Shown here: positions 33,151 to 41,566 of the stretch, piece after piece
How positions within the stretch are numbered: position 1 is the first letter of the stretch
How the letters are laid out: the number at the start of each line of letters is the position of its first letter
Program-made: the position numbers and the translations under genes
The notes under the pieces: model-generated
The model's input: the letters and a program-made list of their open reading frames with translations, nothing else
The model's database searches: none
Told to the model about the DNA's origin: nothing
Source of the DNA: Luteolibacter rhizosphaerae
GTDB taxonomy: Bacteria; Verrucomicrobiota; Verrucomicrobiia; Verrucomicrobiales; Akkermansiaceae
Length of the DNA stretch: 64,000 nt
Assembly: GCF_025950095.1 (NCBI RefSeq)
Contig: NZ_JAPDDR010000011.1
Coordinates: forward strand, 1 to 64,000
Reading direction: 5' to 3'

Positions 33151-35997
33151 TCAAAGTGCAGGCAAGGGCAGCCCAGCACGAATGGTGGTACCGGCGCCGG
33201 GGGCTGACTCGATTGCGAGCGAGCCGCCGAGCGAGTTCAAGCGCTCGCGCATGCCCAGCAATCCCAAGCGACCTTTTCCACTGACGGGCTCGAAGCCGCG
33301 GCCATTGTCCGAGATCATGAGCAGGACTTCCCCGTCTGCGTCAAGATGCAGGTCCACCTTGGTAGCCGAGGCGTGGCGCGTGACATTGGCCAGGGCCTCT
33401 TGGACGACACGATACAATGCGATTTCAGCATCGGGCGGGAGACGCAGGTCGCTCCAAGTGCCGGTGTGCAGGTGCGAAGCGATCCCGGTTTTATTGCTCC
33501 AATCCTGAAGATAGTGCCGAAGCGCGACTTCCAAGCCGAGATGGTCTAGCTCGGAAGGCCGTAGCTCCCAAGCCCGACGGTGAACCGCCCGGATCAGTTC
33601 ATCCACGCGGCCCATGAGTGACTCGAAGACATCCTTTTGCACCAGTTCGGGGTGCTCGTCGGTGAGTTGCCTGCGCAAGTTATCGATCTCCATGCGCATG
33701 GTCACCATGTGCTGGGACAGGTCATCATGCAGATCGCGGGAAAGCCGGGCCCTCTCTTCCTCCTGAGAACTGACCAAGCGGGACAGCAAGGTGCCGCGCT
33801 CCTCCTCCAAGCGCTCCCGCTGGCTGACCTCCCGCTGGAGGTCCTGCATCGCTTCGCGCAGTTCACGGGTGCGATCCTGAACGCGGGTTTCCAAGAGATC
33901 GTGGGCGGCTTGGAGTTCCTGGGCCTGGATCTTGCGCTCGGTGATATCGGTGGCGGTGCCAAACCAGCCGATGACGAGTCCCTGATCGTCGAAGTGGGGA
34001 ACATTCCGGACAATGAACCAGCGGTAGCTGCCATCGCAGGCGCGCAAGCGCACCTCCGCATCGAGGATCCGGCCTCCCTGCAGCGCGGAGTTCCATTCCT
34101 GAAGCAAGGCTTCCGCATCATCCGGATGAATGAAGGCCTGCCAGCCGGAGCCGAGAGATGCGGCGGGATCGGCAGCGGTGTAGTCGAACCAGCGGCGGTT
34201 AAAATAGGCGGCATCGCCGGCCGGAGTATTCGACCAGACGATCTGCGGCATGGAATCGGCAAGGAGGCGGAAACGTTGCTCGCTGTCGCGAACCGCGGCT
34301 TGGGCGACGCGTTGCTCGGTGAGATCGCGAGCGACCTTTACGTAGCCCTTCACCAGATCTCCTTCTTCCAATGGTGACATCACCCCGGAAACCCAGAAGC
34401 GGCGACCGTCTTTTCGCAGGTGCCAGCGTTCGTCGGCGGCATGGCCTTTCGTTCTCGCAATGACAAACTCGGCCTGCGGGATGCCCGCCGCCTGATCCTC
34501 GGGAGTGAAAATCATGCCGACATGGCGACCAAGGACCTCTTCCGGCCCGTAGCCAAAGATGTGCCGCGCGCCCGTGTTCCACCCGGTGATGAGGCCTTCG
34601 ACATCGGTGGTGATGATCGCGTAGTCCCGGACGCTATCCATCACCAAGCGGAGATTTACCTCGGAAGCCAAGAGATCGGCCTCCATTTTCCGGCGCTCGG
34701 TAAGGTCGACCGTGACGGCAAGGATGGAAACCTCCTCACGACCCGGGACCTGCAGCGCGGAGAAAGAGCTATTCGCCCAGACGATCCTCCCATCCGGCCG
34801 GACATAGCGCTTATCGATCGAGACAGGATGGCCGGTTTCCAAGACGCTGCGGAAGCCGGCGAGGGTTTCGCCAACGTCATCGGGATAAGTCACATCCGCC
34901 GGGCGCAGGTGCATCAGATCCTCCCGGGAGCGGCCCAAGAGATCGCAGAGGCGGTTGTTCACCCGCAGGAAGGAGCCCTCCGCGGAGACTTCGGCAATGC
35001 CGACCGGAGCTTCCGCAAAGATGGCGGCGAGCTGGGCCTGCGATGCCCTAAGATCTTCCTCGGAGCGGGCGCGCTCGATGCAATCAGAGGCGATCCATGC
35101 AAGCAGGTCAAGGTGGCGGAGCTCGTGCTCCTCGTAAGTGCGCGCCTCCGTGGCGTAGGTGGAGAGCAGTCCCAACAGGCGACCTTGGCTGGAAATAATC
35201 GGGATGGCCTGCACTGCCCGGATATCCTGCGAGAGAAGCAAGCGGATCTCGTCCGAGTGAGCCGTCTCCTGCTCTGCGGCGAGATCGCCGAGAAAGTAGT
35301 GCCGTCCACCTGCAAGCTCCGCTTGGCAGGCGGGAGCCAAGGTGATGGCCCCCAAGCCGGAGAGCAGGGGCGCGGCGAGGCCGGAATGAGCGGCGAGGTC
35401 CAAGCGGCCGCCCGGGTCCAAGAGGCGGATGCAGCCGCCCGTCATGCGGGAGATGAAGAGCGTGGCCTCGAGGATCTCCGTCAGCATCTCCCCCAGTCTA
35501 CGGCTCCGCATCAGCCTGCGGTTCAGGTCGTGGAGGCGCTTCATGCCTTCGAGATCGGCCAAGGCCTTATCCAACTGATCCGGAGGTTCCGCGGAAGAGG
35601 AGAGCGGGACGAAGAGAATGCGACAGAGTATGCGGGAGGGATCCGGCACGCGCCGGGCCACGATGAGGTGACGCCGTGGCGGCAAGCCGATGCTGCTCTC
35701 AAAAGCGACAGAAGGCTCATCGGCAAGAATGGGTCTCAAGCGCTGCAACCACTCTTCGTCCCCATGCGCGGGCAGCGACTGCGATAGCAGGGTGCCCCGG
35801 GCGAGTTGCTGCCCCTCCGCTCCGGAGGGAAGGACATTGCAACTGATGACCCGCCAATCCCCGCCGGGCATCTCCGGGGTGGTGACTGCCTCGCAAAGGA
35901 GCACGCTCAGAACTCCGATAGGAAGCCAATGCTCCCCCTCCATTCCCGACTCCATAGGGGTCCGAACAGGGTGGCCCCGATCTGGGAGAGAAGTCAC
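33151..35997 (-). CDS. Multi-PAS/GAF sensor histidine kinase, NarL type
   Basis: A 948-residue soluble kinase without membrane helices, so it senses an internal or diffusible signal. A GAF domain lies at about residues 160-310 (LLRSQD-type turn, ACQAELAGGRHYFLG), followed by three or more PAS domains with PAC segments (VNNRLCDLLGRSREDLMHLR; ITGWNTGARHIFGYGPEEVL; FNRRWFDYTAADP). A coiled coil leads to the HisKA_3 box with phospho-His757 in LSRDLHDDLSQHMV, then an HATPase domain with SDNGRGFEPV and GLLGMRERLNSLGG. The likely partner is the NarL-type regulator at 36864. Some start uncertainty remains because of Met residues at 15 and 19. Confidence 0.9.
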   Translation of the reverse strand: MTSLPDRGHPVRTPMESGMEGEHWLPIGVLSVLLCEAVTTPEMPGGDWRVISCNVLPSGAEGQQLARGTLLSQSLPAHGDEEWLQRLRPILADEPSVAFESSIGLPPRRHLIVARRVPDPSRILCRILFVPLSSSAEPPDQLDKALADLEGMKRLHDLNRRLMRSRRLGEMLTEILEATLFISRMTGGCIRLLDPGGRLDLAAHSGLAAPLLSGLGAITLAPACQAELAGGRHYFLGDLAAEQETAHSDEIRLLLSQDIRAVQAIPIISSQGRLLGLLSTYATEARTYEEHELRHLDLLAWIASDCIERARSEEDLRASQAQLAAIFAEAPVGIAEVSAEGSFLRVNNRLCDLLGRSREDLMHLRPADVTYPDDVGETLAGFRSVLETGHPVSIDKRYVRPDGRIVWANSSFSALQVPGREEVSILAVTVDLTERRKMEADLLASEVNLRLVMDSVRDYAIITTDVEGLITGWNTGARHIFGYGPEEVLGRHVGMIFTPEDQAAGIPQAEFVIARTKGHAADERWHLRKDGRRFWVSGVMSPLEEGDLVKGYVKVARDLTEQRVAQAAVRDSEQRFRLLADSMPQIVWSNTPAGDAAYFNRRWFDYTAADPAASLGSGWQAFIHPDDAEALLQEWNSALQGGRILDAEVRLRACDGSYRWFIVRNVPHFDDQGLVIGWFGTATDITERKIQAQELQAAHDLLETRVQDRTRELREAMQDLQREVSQRERLEEERGTLLSRLVSSQEEERARLSRDLHDDLSQHMVTMRMEIDNLRRQLTDEHPELVQKDVFESLMGRVDELIRAVHRRAWELRPSELDHLGLEVALRHYLQDWSNKTGIASHLHTGTWSDLRLPPDAEIALYRVVQEALANVTRHASATKVDLHLDADGEVLLMISDNGRGFEPVSGKGRLGLLGMRERLNSLGGSLAIESAPGAGTTIRAGLPLPAL

Positions 35998-36463
35998 TCG
36001 ACCCTACCCTAGACCATAAGGGGGGCCGCGCCAAACCAGAATGTAGCACGCGGATCAGGAAGTTAAGCACCCGCGAGGCGGAAACAGAAATGGCGGGCGG
36101 GCCGGCGACAGAAGGAAGTGATACGGAGAGCCATGAGCCTGAGCCTGTCAGGCATATTGGGGGGCGTCTCTAAGGGAAGTCTACAGCCAGATCTAAGCGA
36201 AAACCTTAGGCTCTCGATTCGAGCTTTGAAAATGAAGGTGAAAGACGGGGAACAAACCCTGCAAGCATTGCAGGAAACGTGTTCGCTTAGAAAAAGTAAG
36301 CGATCCGCTTAGTTGAGATGATGGGATTCGCTTACGTGCCGCAGGTTGCCTCGGGGGTTATGAGGCCCTCAAATGCTACCCAGCCCCATCTCGACCGCCT
36401 GAAAGGTTAAGGTTGAGTCCCGCCTCGCTCATCCAGTCCGCTCCAAAACCTCTTCTCTACCCA
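35998..36463. other. Intergenic region with clustered CGCTTA motifs
   Basis: About 460 bases between divergent genes. A 64-codon frame at 36118-36312 is not convincing. The stretch 36200-36340 holds several CGCTTA/TAAGCG words, including a palindrome listed at 36297-36312. It is likely regulatory. Confidence 0.45.
36281..36312. promoter_or_regulatory. Overlapping CGCTTA/TAAGCG inverted repeats, possible operator
   Basis: Within 36283-36302, CGCTTA and TAAGCG flank a short A-rich spacer, and at 36297-36312 TAAGC-GATCC-GCTTA forms a second inverted repeat that shares a half site. The same 15-base palindrome, with GATCT in the centre, is inside the hairpin at 52781-52805 upstream of katE. A shared regulator is possible. 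Confidence 0.4.
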
Positions 36464-36778
36464 ATGCACGTCCTACCTTACGCCAATCTGGAGGACGTTC
36501 GCTATGCGATCCGCCATCGCTGTTTAATCTCCTTCTCCTACAAGCGGGAGCGGATAACAGCCGAACCTCACTTGTTGGGAAACTTTCAGAAGACACATGC
36601 CTTAATTCTCGTGGCATGGAAAACGGAGCCGGAGGAAGGCTGGGATCACTACCGTTACGCTCAGATCCGCGACTTCGAGGTGCTCAGGGAACGTTTCTAC
36701 CATTTCAGGACCGGCTTTACCCCCCATGACCGGAAGATCGTGGGCATCGACACGATGGTGAGCGGTTACCCGCGCTAA
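36464..36778 (+). CDS. Single WYL-like domain protein, paralogue of the gene at 5531
   Basis: A 104-residue protein; I chose the ATG at 36464 (MHVLPYANLEDVRYAIRHRC), which gives the length of its paralogue, although a TTG at 36413 would extend it. The core LISFSYKRERITAEPHLLGN and THALILVAWKTEP and HYRYAQIRDFEVLRERFYHF matches the WYL pattern and aligns with 5531-5839 (F-Y----I-----PH-L, THA--LVAW, YR-A-IR). It lacks a DNA-binding domain. It precedes the response-regulator gene by 85 bases on the same strand, so it could be linked to that circuit. Confidence 0.6.
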   Translation: MHVLPYANLEDVRYAIRHRCLISFSYKRERITAEPHLLGNFQKTHALILVAWKTEPEEGWDHYRYAQIRDFEVLRERFYHFRTGFTPHDRKIVGIDTMVSGYPR

Positions 36779-36863
36779 GGGCTTTCACGCGACGGCGACG
36801 ATCCTTGCAAGGCTGCTCCTGCGCGGCTATGGATGAAGATTCGCGCCGGAGCGAGCACTGATC

Positions 36864-37556
36864 ATGAATACGATTTATCTCGTCGACGATCACCCGATGC
36901 TCCGCGGGGGATTGAGCCATATCGTCCAGCAGGACGGCCGCTTCCAGATCTGCGGAGAGGCCTCCACCGCGATGCAGGCGATGAATGAGATCCCGCAACT
37001 GCGCCCGGACGTGGTGGTGATGGACATCACTCTTCCGGACAAGAGCGGGCTGGAACTCATCAAGGACCTGCTGGCACTGCACCCGACCCTGCGGGTGCTG
37101 GTCTTCTCAATGCACGACGAAATGCTGTATGCGGAGAGGGTGATCCGCGCAGGAGGCAAGGGCTATCTGGTGAAGGGATCCGACAGCGAGCAATTCACGC
37201 AAGCGCTACGCGAAGTGATCGGCGGCGGGATCTACCTCAGCGAGCGAGTCTCAGCACATATCCTGAACCGGATGTCGGTAGGGCATAACCGGGAGCCAGC
37301 CTTCGGCCCGGCGACGCTGACCGATCGCGAGCTGGAGATCTTCCAAATGCTCGGGCAGGGCCTAGGGACGCCGCAGATCGCGGCGAAGCTACACATCAGC
37401 CCCCGCACAGTGGATGCACATCGGAACAATATCCGGATGAAGCTCTCCCTGCCGGATGCGGCGGCAGTGCTGCGGGAAGCGGTGATCTGGGTGGAGTCGG
37501 GGGGGCTCGAAGGTTCCACGGCTGAGTCGTCCAGAAGTAGCAAGTCTGGGGAATGA
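36864..37556 (+). CDS. NarL/LuxR-family response regulator
   Basis: A 230-residue regulator. The receiver domain (residues 1-120) has the acidic pair in YLVDDHPML, the phospho-acceptor Asp54 in VVVMDITLPDKSG, and Lys in GYLVKGS. A LuxR-type helix-turn-helix spans about residues 150-210 (LTDRELEIFQMLGQGLGTPQ, then LHISPRTVDAHRNNI). It is the probable partner of the histidine kinase at 33151-35997, whose HisKA_3 domain belongs to the same subclass, although the two genes are on opposite strands about 0.9 kb apart. Confidence 0.9.
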   Translation: MNTIYLVDDHPMLRGGLSHIVQQDGRFQICGEASTAMQAMNEIPQLRPDVVVMDITLPDKSGLELIKDLLALHPTLRVLVFSMHDEMLYAERVIRAGGKGYLVKGSDSEQFTQALREVIGGGIYLSERVSAHILNRMSVGHNREPAFGPATLTDRELEIFQMLGQGLGTPQIAAKLHISPRTVDAHRNNIRMKLSLPDAAAVLREAVIWVESGGLEGSTAESSRSSKSGE

Positions 37557-37849
37557 AGTCTGCCTCAGAATACGATGGTGCTAGTAGCACGCATCGAGCT
37601 TCTTCCGTTTAAGAGCAGACCGACGTTCCTCCGGGGCGGAGCGGAATTGGGCGGACTGGTCGCGCGCCGCAGGATGCAGAATGAGGATGGGTTAGCGGCA
37701 ACCTGCAAGAATGAGGGGCTTCCGAGTTTCGCTGCGCCCCGCAGATACCGTTGGCGCGGTTCATGCGAGGTCCGGAGTTCGCGCAACACCATGCAGAGCC
37801 TCGAGATAAAGGGCGTGCGCCTGCCCCCGCCGAAAGACTTTCCCAAGCC

Positions 37850-39550
37850 ATGAACCAGACGATGCTCAATCGACGACGTGCCGGCCTCCTCGTGCCGGTG
37901 TATGCGCTGCGCCGGGACGGCGACTACGGCATCGGTGATACTGCTGCGGTGAAGGAGGCAATCGATTTCTGCGCGGATCACGGATTCAGCGTGCTGCAGA
38001 TCCTTCCAGTGCACGAGACGATCGGCGATCATAGCCCATACAATCCGATCAGCTCGCGCGCCCTCGCGCCGGCGCTGCTAACGATCGCTCCGGAGGAGGT
38101 GCCCGGCCTCAGCGAGGAGATGATGGCGCAGGCAGCACCGGAGGCGTGGCTGACCCAGCTGCGGGAAGGCAAGGTGCGGCAAGAAGCGGTGCACCCGTTG
38201 AAGGCCCAGATCCTTCTGGCGGCCTCGTATCAATTCAACGCGCAGGGTGAGGTCGCGCTGCGGGAGGAATTCGAATGCTTCCTCAAGGCGCAGGCCTCCT
38301 GGTTGGACGCATACGCACTCTTCCGGCTGCTGGTGCGGGAATATGAGGGAAATACGCACTGGGATGATTGGCGACCGGAGCACCGCTCCTACGAGGCGGC
38401 GCAGAGCTGGCTGTCGCAGCATCCGGCGCGGGAGGATCTCGAAGAGCTCCGGAGAGGCTTCTCCTTCATCCAGTGGGTGGGCTACCGCCAATGGAAGGCA
38501 GTGCGCCGACATGCAGACGCACGCGGGATTCTGGTGATGGGTGAGATGTCCTTCGGCGTCGGCCAAAGCAGTGCGGATGTGTGGGCGAATTCCACACTCT
38601 TCGACACGGAATGGAGCATGGGAACACGGCCGCTGGCACACTTCGACACGACGAAGGATGCGGAGCGGTGGGGGCAGAACTGGGGGCTGCCGCCGTATCG
38701 ATGGGAAAACCATCGCTCCAGCGGGTTTGCTTGGCTGCGAGGGCGCGTGGAATGGGAGAAGGAGTTCTTCCACGCATGCCGGATCGATCATCTACGGGGC
38801 TATTTCCGTGCTTACATGTTCCCGTGGCGTGGCGGGGCGGCCCATGTCGAGTTCTCCGCGCTGACCGAAGAGGAAGCGGCGGAGAAGACGGGCGGGCTGC
38901 TGCCGCGCTTCGTGCCCGGACCGGACGAAGATCCGTTGACGGCGGGGATGAACGAGCTGCAAGGGCGGGAGGTGATCGGCCAGATCATCGATGCGGCCGG
39001 AGAGATGGATCTGGTGGCGGAGATCATGGGCGAGATGCCCGATTACATGCGTCGTACGCTGGACGAACTCGAGTTGGCGAACCTTTCTTTTCCACAACTG
39101 CTGAGAAGGGCAGACGAACGGGTGATCGCTCCAGAAGCTTTTCGAGAGTTCAGCCTGGCCACCTATGCGAACCACGATAACGCGCCGCTCGCTTCGCTAT
39201 TCCACCAGCTTTCGACGGAATCGAGGGACGATCCCGAGGGAAAATCGGCGGAGGACCTGGAAGCGCTTTTGACCTTCGCGGGTCTGCACGAGCACGGCCC
39301 GGAAACCTTGGATGATGTGAGTCTAGCAGCGCTGCAAGCGGCGCTCTTCCAGACCCGGGCGAGACTGGCGATACTGATGTGCAGCGATCTCTTGGGAATC
39401 CCGCTGAGATTCAACCTGCCGGGGAGCTATGGCCGCGGAACCTGGAGCGACCGCTTGGAGATGCCTCTGAGAAGCTATGCGCTTCATCCGGTATACGGGC
39501 CGAGAATCCGCGCGGCGGTGACTCATGCTAGCGAGAGCAGACGGGTGTAA
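37850..39550 (+). CDS. malQ: 4-alpha-glucanotransferase (GH77)
   Basis: A 566-residue amylomaltase that transfers maltosyl units between alpha-1,4-glucans in the cytoplasm. I chose the ATG at 37850 (MNQTMLNRRRAGLLVPVYAL), because the family begins with R-AG-L-P---LR--GD-GIGD. Catalytic parts are CRIDHLRGYF (nucleophile near Asp313), LVAEIMGEMP (acid/base near Glu391) and ATYANHDNAPL (His-Asp). FNLPGSYGRGTWSDRLEMPL is a normal GH77 end. The length matches bacterial MalQ. It works with the GH13-CBM20 enzyme at 28813 in glycogen or maltodextrin turnover. The gene starts about 290 bases after the response regulator. Confidence 0.9.
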   Translation: MNQTMLNRRRAGLLVPVYALRRDGDYGIGDTAAVKEAIDFCADHGFSVLQILPVHETIGDHSPYNPISSRALAPALLTIAPEEVPGLSEEMMAQAAPEAWLTQLREGKVRQEAVHPLKAQILLAASYQFNAQGEVALREEFECFLKAQASWLDAYALFRLLVREYEGNTHWDDWRPEHRSYEAAQSWLSQHPAREDLEELRRGFSFIQWVGYRQWKAVRRHADARGILVMGEMSFGVGQSSADVWANSTLFDTEWSMGTRPLAHFDTTKDAERWGQNWGLPPYRWENHRSSGFAWLRGRVEWEKEFFHACRIDHLRGYFRAYMFPWRGGAAHVEFSALTEEEAAEKTGGLLPRFVPGPDEDPLTAGMNELQGREVIGQIIDAAGEMDLVAEIMGEMPDYMRRTLDELELANLSFPQLLRRADERVIAPEAFREFSLATYANHDNAPLASLFHQLSTESRDDPEGKSAEDLEALLTFAGLHEHGPETLDDVSLAALQAALFQTRARLAILMCSDLLGIPLRFNLPGSYGRGTWSDRLEMPLRSYALHPVYGPRIRAAVTHASESRRV

Positions 39551-39560
39551 AACGAAGGAT

Positions 39561-39608
39561 CTCACGGCGGTATCTCTGGGTACTGAACTGCCGGAGAACC
39601 GCCGTGAG
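39561..39608. terminator. Inverted repeat after malQ
   Basis: CTCACGGCGGT pairs with ACCGCCGTGAG across a 26-base loop, 11 bases after the malQ stop. There is no T tract, so it may act through RNA structure alone. The minus-strand decayed gene at 39643 also ends toward it. Confidence 0.5.
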
Positions 39609-39642
39609 CCTCGGGGGGATGGTGCAAATGGATTACGGGATA

Positions 39643-39861
39643 TTACTTCTTAGCTTCCTTGACGACGCTATGGATGGCATCGTGAAGCCAATCATCCTCT
39701 TGCTGGAGGGCTAGATGGAGTCCCACTTACCGCAAGACGCTGCGGATCTCAGTAAGTGAATATTCAGGATGGCGGACCTGAAACGAAGTTAAGAACGCAG
39801 CTTCCGCGCCGGAAGGGGCTGTTTCCGGCGGCGTTTCGTGAAGTGGTGAGGAGTCACTCAT
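39643..39861 (-). pseudogene. 72-codon small gene with an in-frame TAA at codon 45
   Basis: From the ATG at 39861 the frame reads MSDSSPLHETPPETAPSGAE, AAFLTSFQVRHPEYSLTEIR and SVLR, then TAA at 39727-39729, then in the same frame VGLHLALQQEDDWLHDAIHS and VVKEAKK and a final TAA at 39643-39645. Both halves have clear protein character. The internal stop would be a one-base change from CAA (Gln) or AAA (Lys). A GTG right after the stop could restart translation. The protein is a soluble, helical, acidic-start type, broadly like the MSD--G family at 7195 and 19026, but not clearly related. It follows the SDR gene at 39870 by 8 bases on the same strand. Confidence 0.65.
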
Positions 39862-39869
39862 TGCAGAGA

Positions 39870-40697
39870 TCAGGTTTGGTTCTCTTTGTCACCACGGGCG
39901 CGGGTTTGCTTCTCCGGCGGAACCTCTTGATACATGGCTTCGTTCAGCTTTGCCTGGGCGTGCTCGGTGAGCACGCGCCGGCCGGCCACGAGCGCCTTGT
40001 TCATCGCGCCGGGTATCACAAGGAGTTCACCTTCCATCACGCCTGAATAGCCTGCCTTGGCAACCTCCTGGGGTGCCATGAGATTACCCTTTTGGAATCC
40101 GACAACGCCGATCATGTCGGCCTTCGGGAAGAAGTCGGTATCCGTGGGGCCGGGGCAGAGAGCAGTAACTGATACCCCGGTGCCTTCCAGTTCGACCGAC
40201 AGGCCCTCGCTATAGGAGAGCACAAAAGCCTTGGTGGAATGATACACGTTCAGCATCGGACCAGGCTCGAATCCGGCGACGGGCGCCGTATTCAGGATTC
40301 TCCCGCTCCCTTTCGCCAGCATCGGAGGGAGGAATAGCTTCGTCATGCGCAAAATCGCCTCGATGTTGAGACGGACCATCGAGATATCCTTGTGCAAAGG
40401 AATCTCCCAGCTTTTGCCTCGGAAGCCGTGGCCCGCATTGTTGACGAGAATGTCGACCTCGGTGCCCTCGCGTTGCAGTCGATAGAAGATGTCCTCGGCG
40501 GCATCCTCGTGTTCGAGATCCTTGGCTACAGACACAGCTGCTACTCCGAACTCAGCCGATATACGGTTGGTGAGAGCTCTCAATTCAGAAGCATCCGGCG
40601 CAACAAGCACCAGAGGATGACCGTGCGCGGCGAATTCGTGAGCAAGGTGGAGGCCGATGCCGCTGGTGCAGCCGGTAACGAGAGCGGTTTCTTTCAT
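39870..40697 (-). CDS. Short-chain dehydrogenase/reductase with altered active-site Ser
   Basis: A 275-residue NAD(P)-binding protein of the DltE/YqjQ-like branch. The Rossmann motif is VTGCTSGIGLHLAHEFAAHG, NNAGHGF is present, and Tyr and Lys are in VYHSTKAFVL. In most relatives the strand before it reads A-S-(I/V)-AGF-PGP; here it reads NTAPVAGFEPGP, so the catalytic Ser is replaced by Pro. The enzyme may therefore be inactive or use another residue. It is followed at 8 bases by the broken small gene at 39643. Confidence 0.85.
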   Translation of the reverse strand: MKETALVTGCTSGIGLHLAHEFAAHGHPLVLVAPDASELRALTNRISAEFGVAAVSVAKDLEHEDAAEDIFYRLQREGTEVDILVNNAGHGFRGKSWEIPLHKDISMVRLNIEAILRMTKLFLPPMLAKGSGRILNTAPVAGFEPGPMLNVYHSTKAFVLSYSEGLSVELEGTGVSVTALCPGPTDTDFFPKADMIGVVGFQKGNLMAPQEVAKAGYSGVMEGELLVIPGAMNKALVAGRRVLTEHAQAKLNEAMYQEVPPEKQTRARGDKENQT

Positions 40698-40736
40698 GGT
40701 GATCTCCCTTTCGCACCACGCGTGCCACGCGAGATG

Positions 40737-40998
40737 TCAGGTTTCCTCCTCTTCGTTCGCGATGGCAGCGGTATCGGGACGATCGAATTCGGATTCCTCG
40801 TCGGAGAAGTCGCTTATAGTATCGGTATCCGAAATTCGGGCAGAGGCCTCATAGTCATCAGCCACAGCTTCGCGCTCGGTAGCGGATGCTACTTCGGCCC
40901 CCTGATCCTCCGAGCCAACCCGGGTCTGCTCGGCGCGGGTTAGAGGTGTTGATGACTTGCCCGGCGGTAGAACCCTTCTCCTTATCTTCCGGTTTCAT
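40737..40998 (-). pseudogene. Small acidic protein gene with a one-base frameshift
   Basis: From ATG at 40998 the frame reads MKPEDKEKGSTAG. A one-base shift at the three-G run (40960-40962 on the plus strand) leads into KSSTPLTRAEQTRVGSEDQG, AEVASATEREAVADDYEASA and RISDTDTISDFSDEESEFDR, ending in a run of Glu and TGA at 40737-40739. With one G removed the product is about 86 residues, very acidic and hydrophilic, likely disordered. No start codon is available in the second frame alone. Function unknown; such proteins are often stress related. Confidence 0.5.
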
Positions 40999-41091
40999 GC
41001 CGGTCATCTCGCAGAGCGGATGCCAAGAGTTTTCCGATCATGAGCCTCGGCGGCTTGGGAACGGCCGCTTGTGAGTCTTTCATGAAGCGCA

Positions 41092-41440
41092 TTACGCAGC
41101 TGCAGAATGCAAATCGAGACGGCTGGACTGCTTAGCGCTCGCCTTCCGCATCCGGTCGGTCGCCTCCTGCGGTGGGAGCTCCGTGCGGATTTCCACCGGC
41201 ATTGCTCCCGGCACCGACGTGATCGCCGGAGCTTGGTCGTTGACCTCCGACCACTCCATTACCGCTTCGCGTTTCGGAGTCTCCAGTGGCTTGAGCTCCC
41301 TGCGGGATTCTTTGTCCTGTTGGTTGCGTCCGCTGATCTCCGGGGGGCTGGCGGTAAGGACTGTCGGCCCGCAAGGGAGGATAGTCATCATCACAGCCGC
41401 AAAGGAGTAAGGACGGAAGGAGTAGCAGTTTCTTGATCAT
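41092..41440 (-). pseudogene. Small lipoprotein gene with a probable frameshift in a C run
   Basis: From ATG at 41440 the frame gives a lipoprotein signal MIKKLLLLPSLLLCGC with the lipobox Cys at residue 16, then DDDYPPLRADSPYRQPP. At a six-C run (41342-41347) the original frame turns to a Gly/Gln/Arg-rich shadow, while the next frame reads EISGRNQQDKESRRELKPLE, TPKREAVMEWSEVNDQAPAI and TSVPGAMPVEIRTELPPQEA and ends at 41092. One C fewer would join them into about 115 residues. The role is unknown. Confidence 0.5.
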
Positions 41441-41566
41441 TCGACTCCGCTCGCACGCCTCATGCCAGAGAGTTCGTTCCCGCTGGAGCCTAAGCGTATT
41501 CCTTAGATCCGGGGAAGCGGACGGTTTTGCAGCCGGTTTCGGAGTCACCTCTGCTATATAGGAGGA

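Noticed and set aside
34420-35787. 455-codon plus-strand open frame opposite the histidine kinase
   Set aside because: Antisense shadow; composition is the complement of the kinase PAS and GAF regions.
36118-36312. 64-codon gene between the histidine kinase and WYL-like genes
   Set aside because: Weak composition, no ribosome-binding site and overlap with clustered palindromes; treated as regulatory DNA.
37565-38032. 155-codon minus-strand frame before and inside malQ
   Set aside because: Half of it is antisense to the start of malQ and the rest has no protein character.
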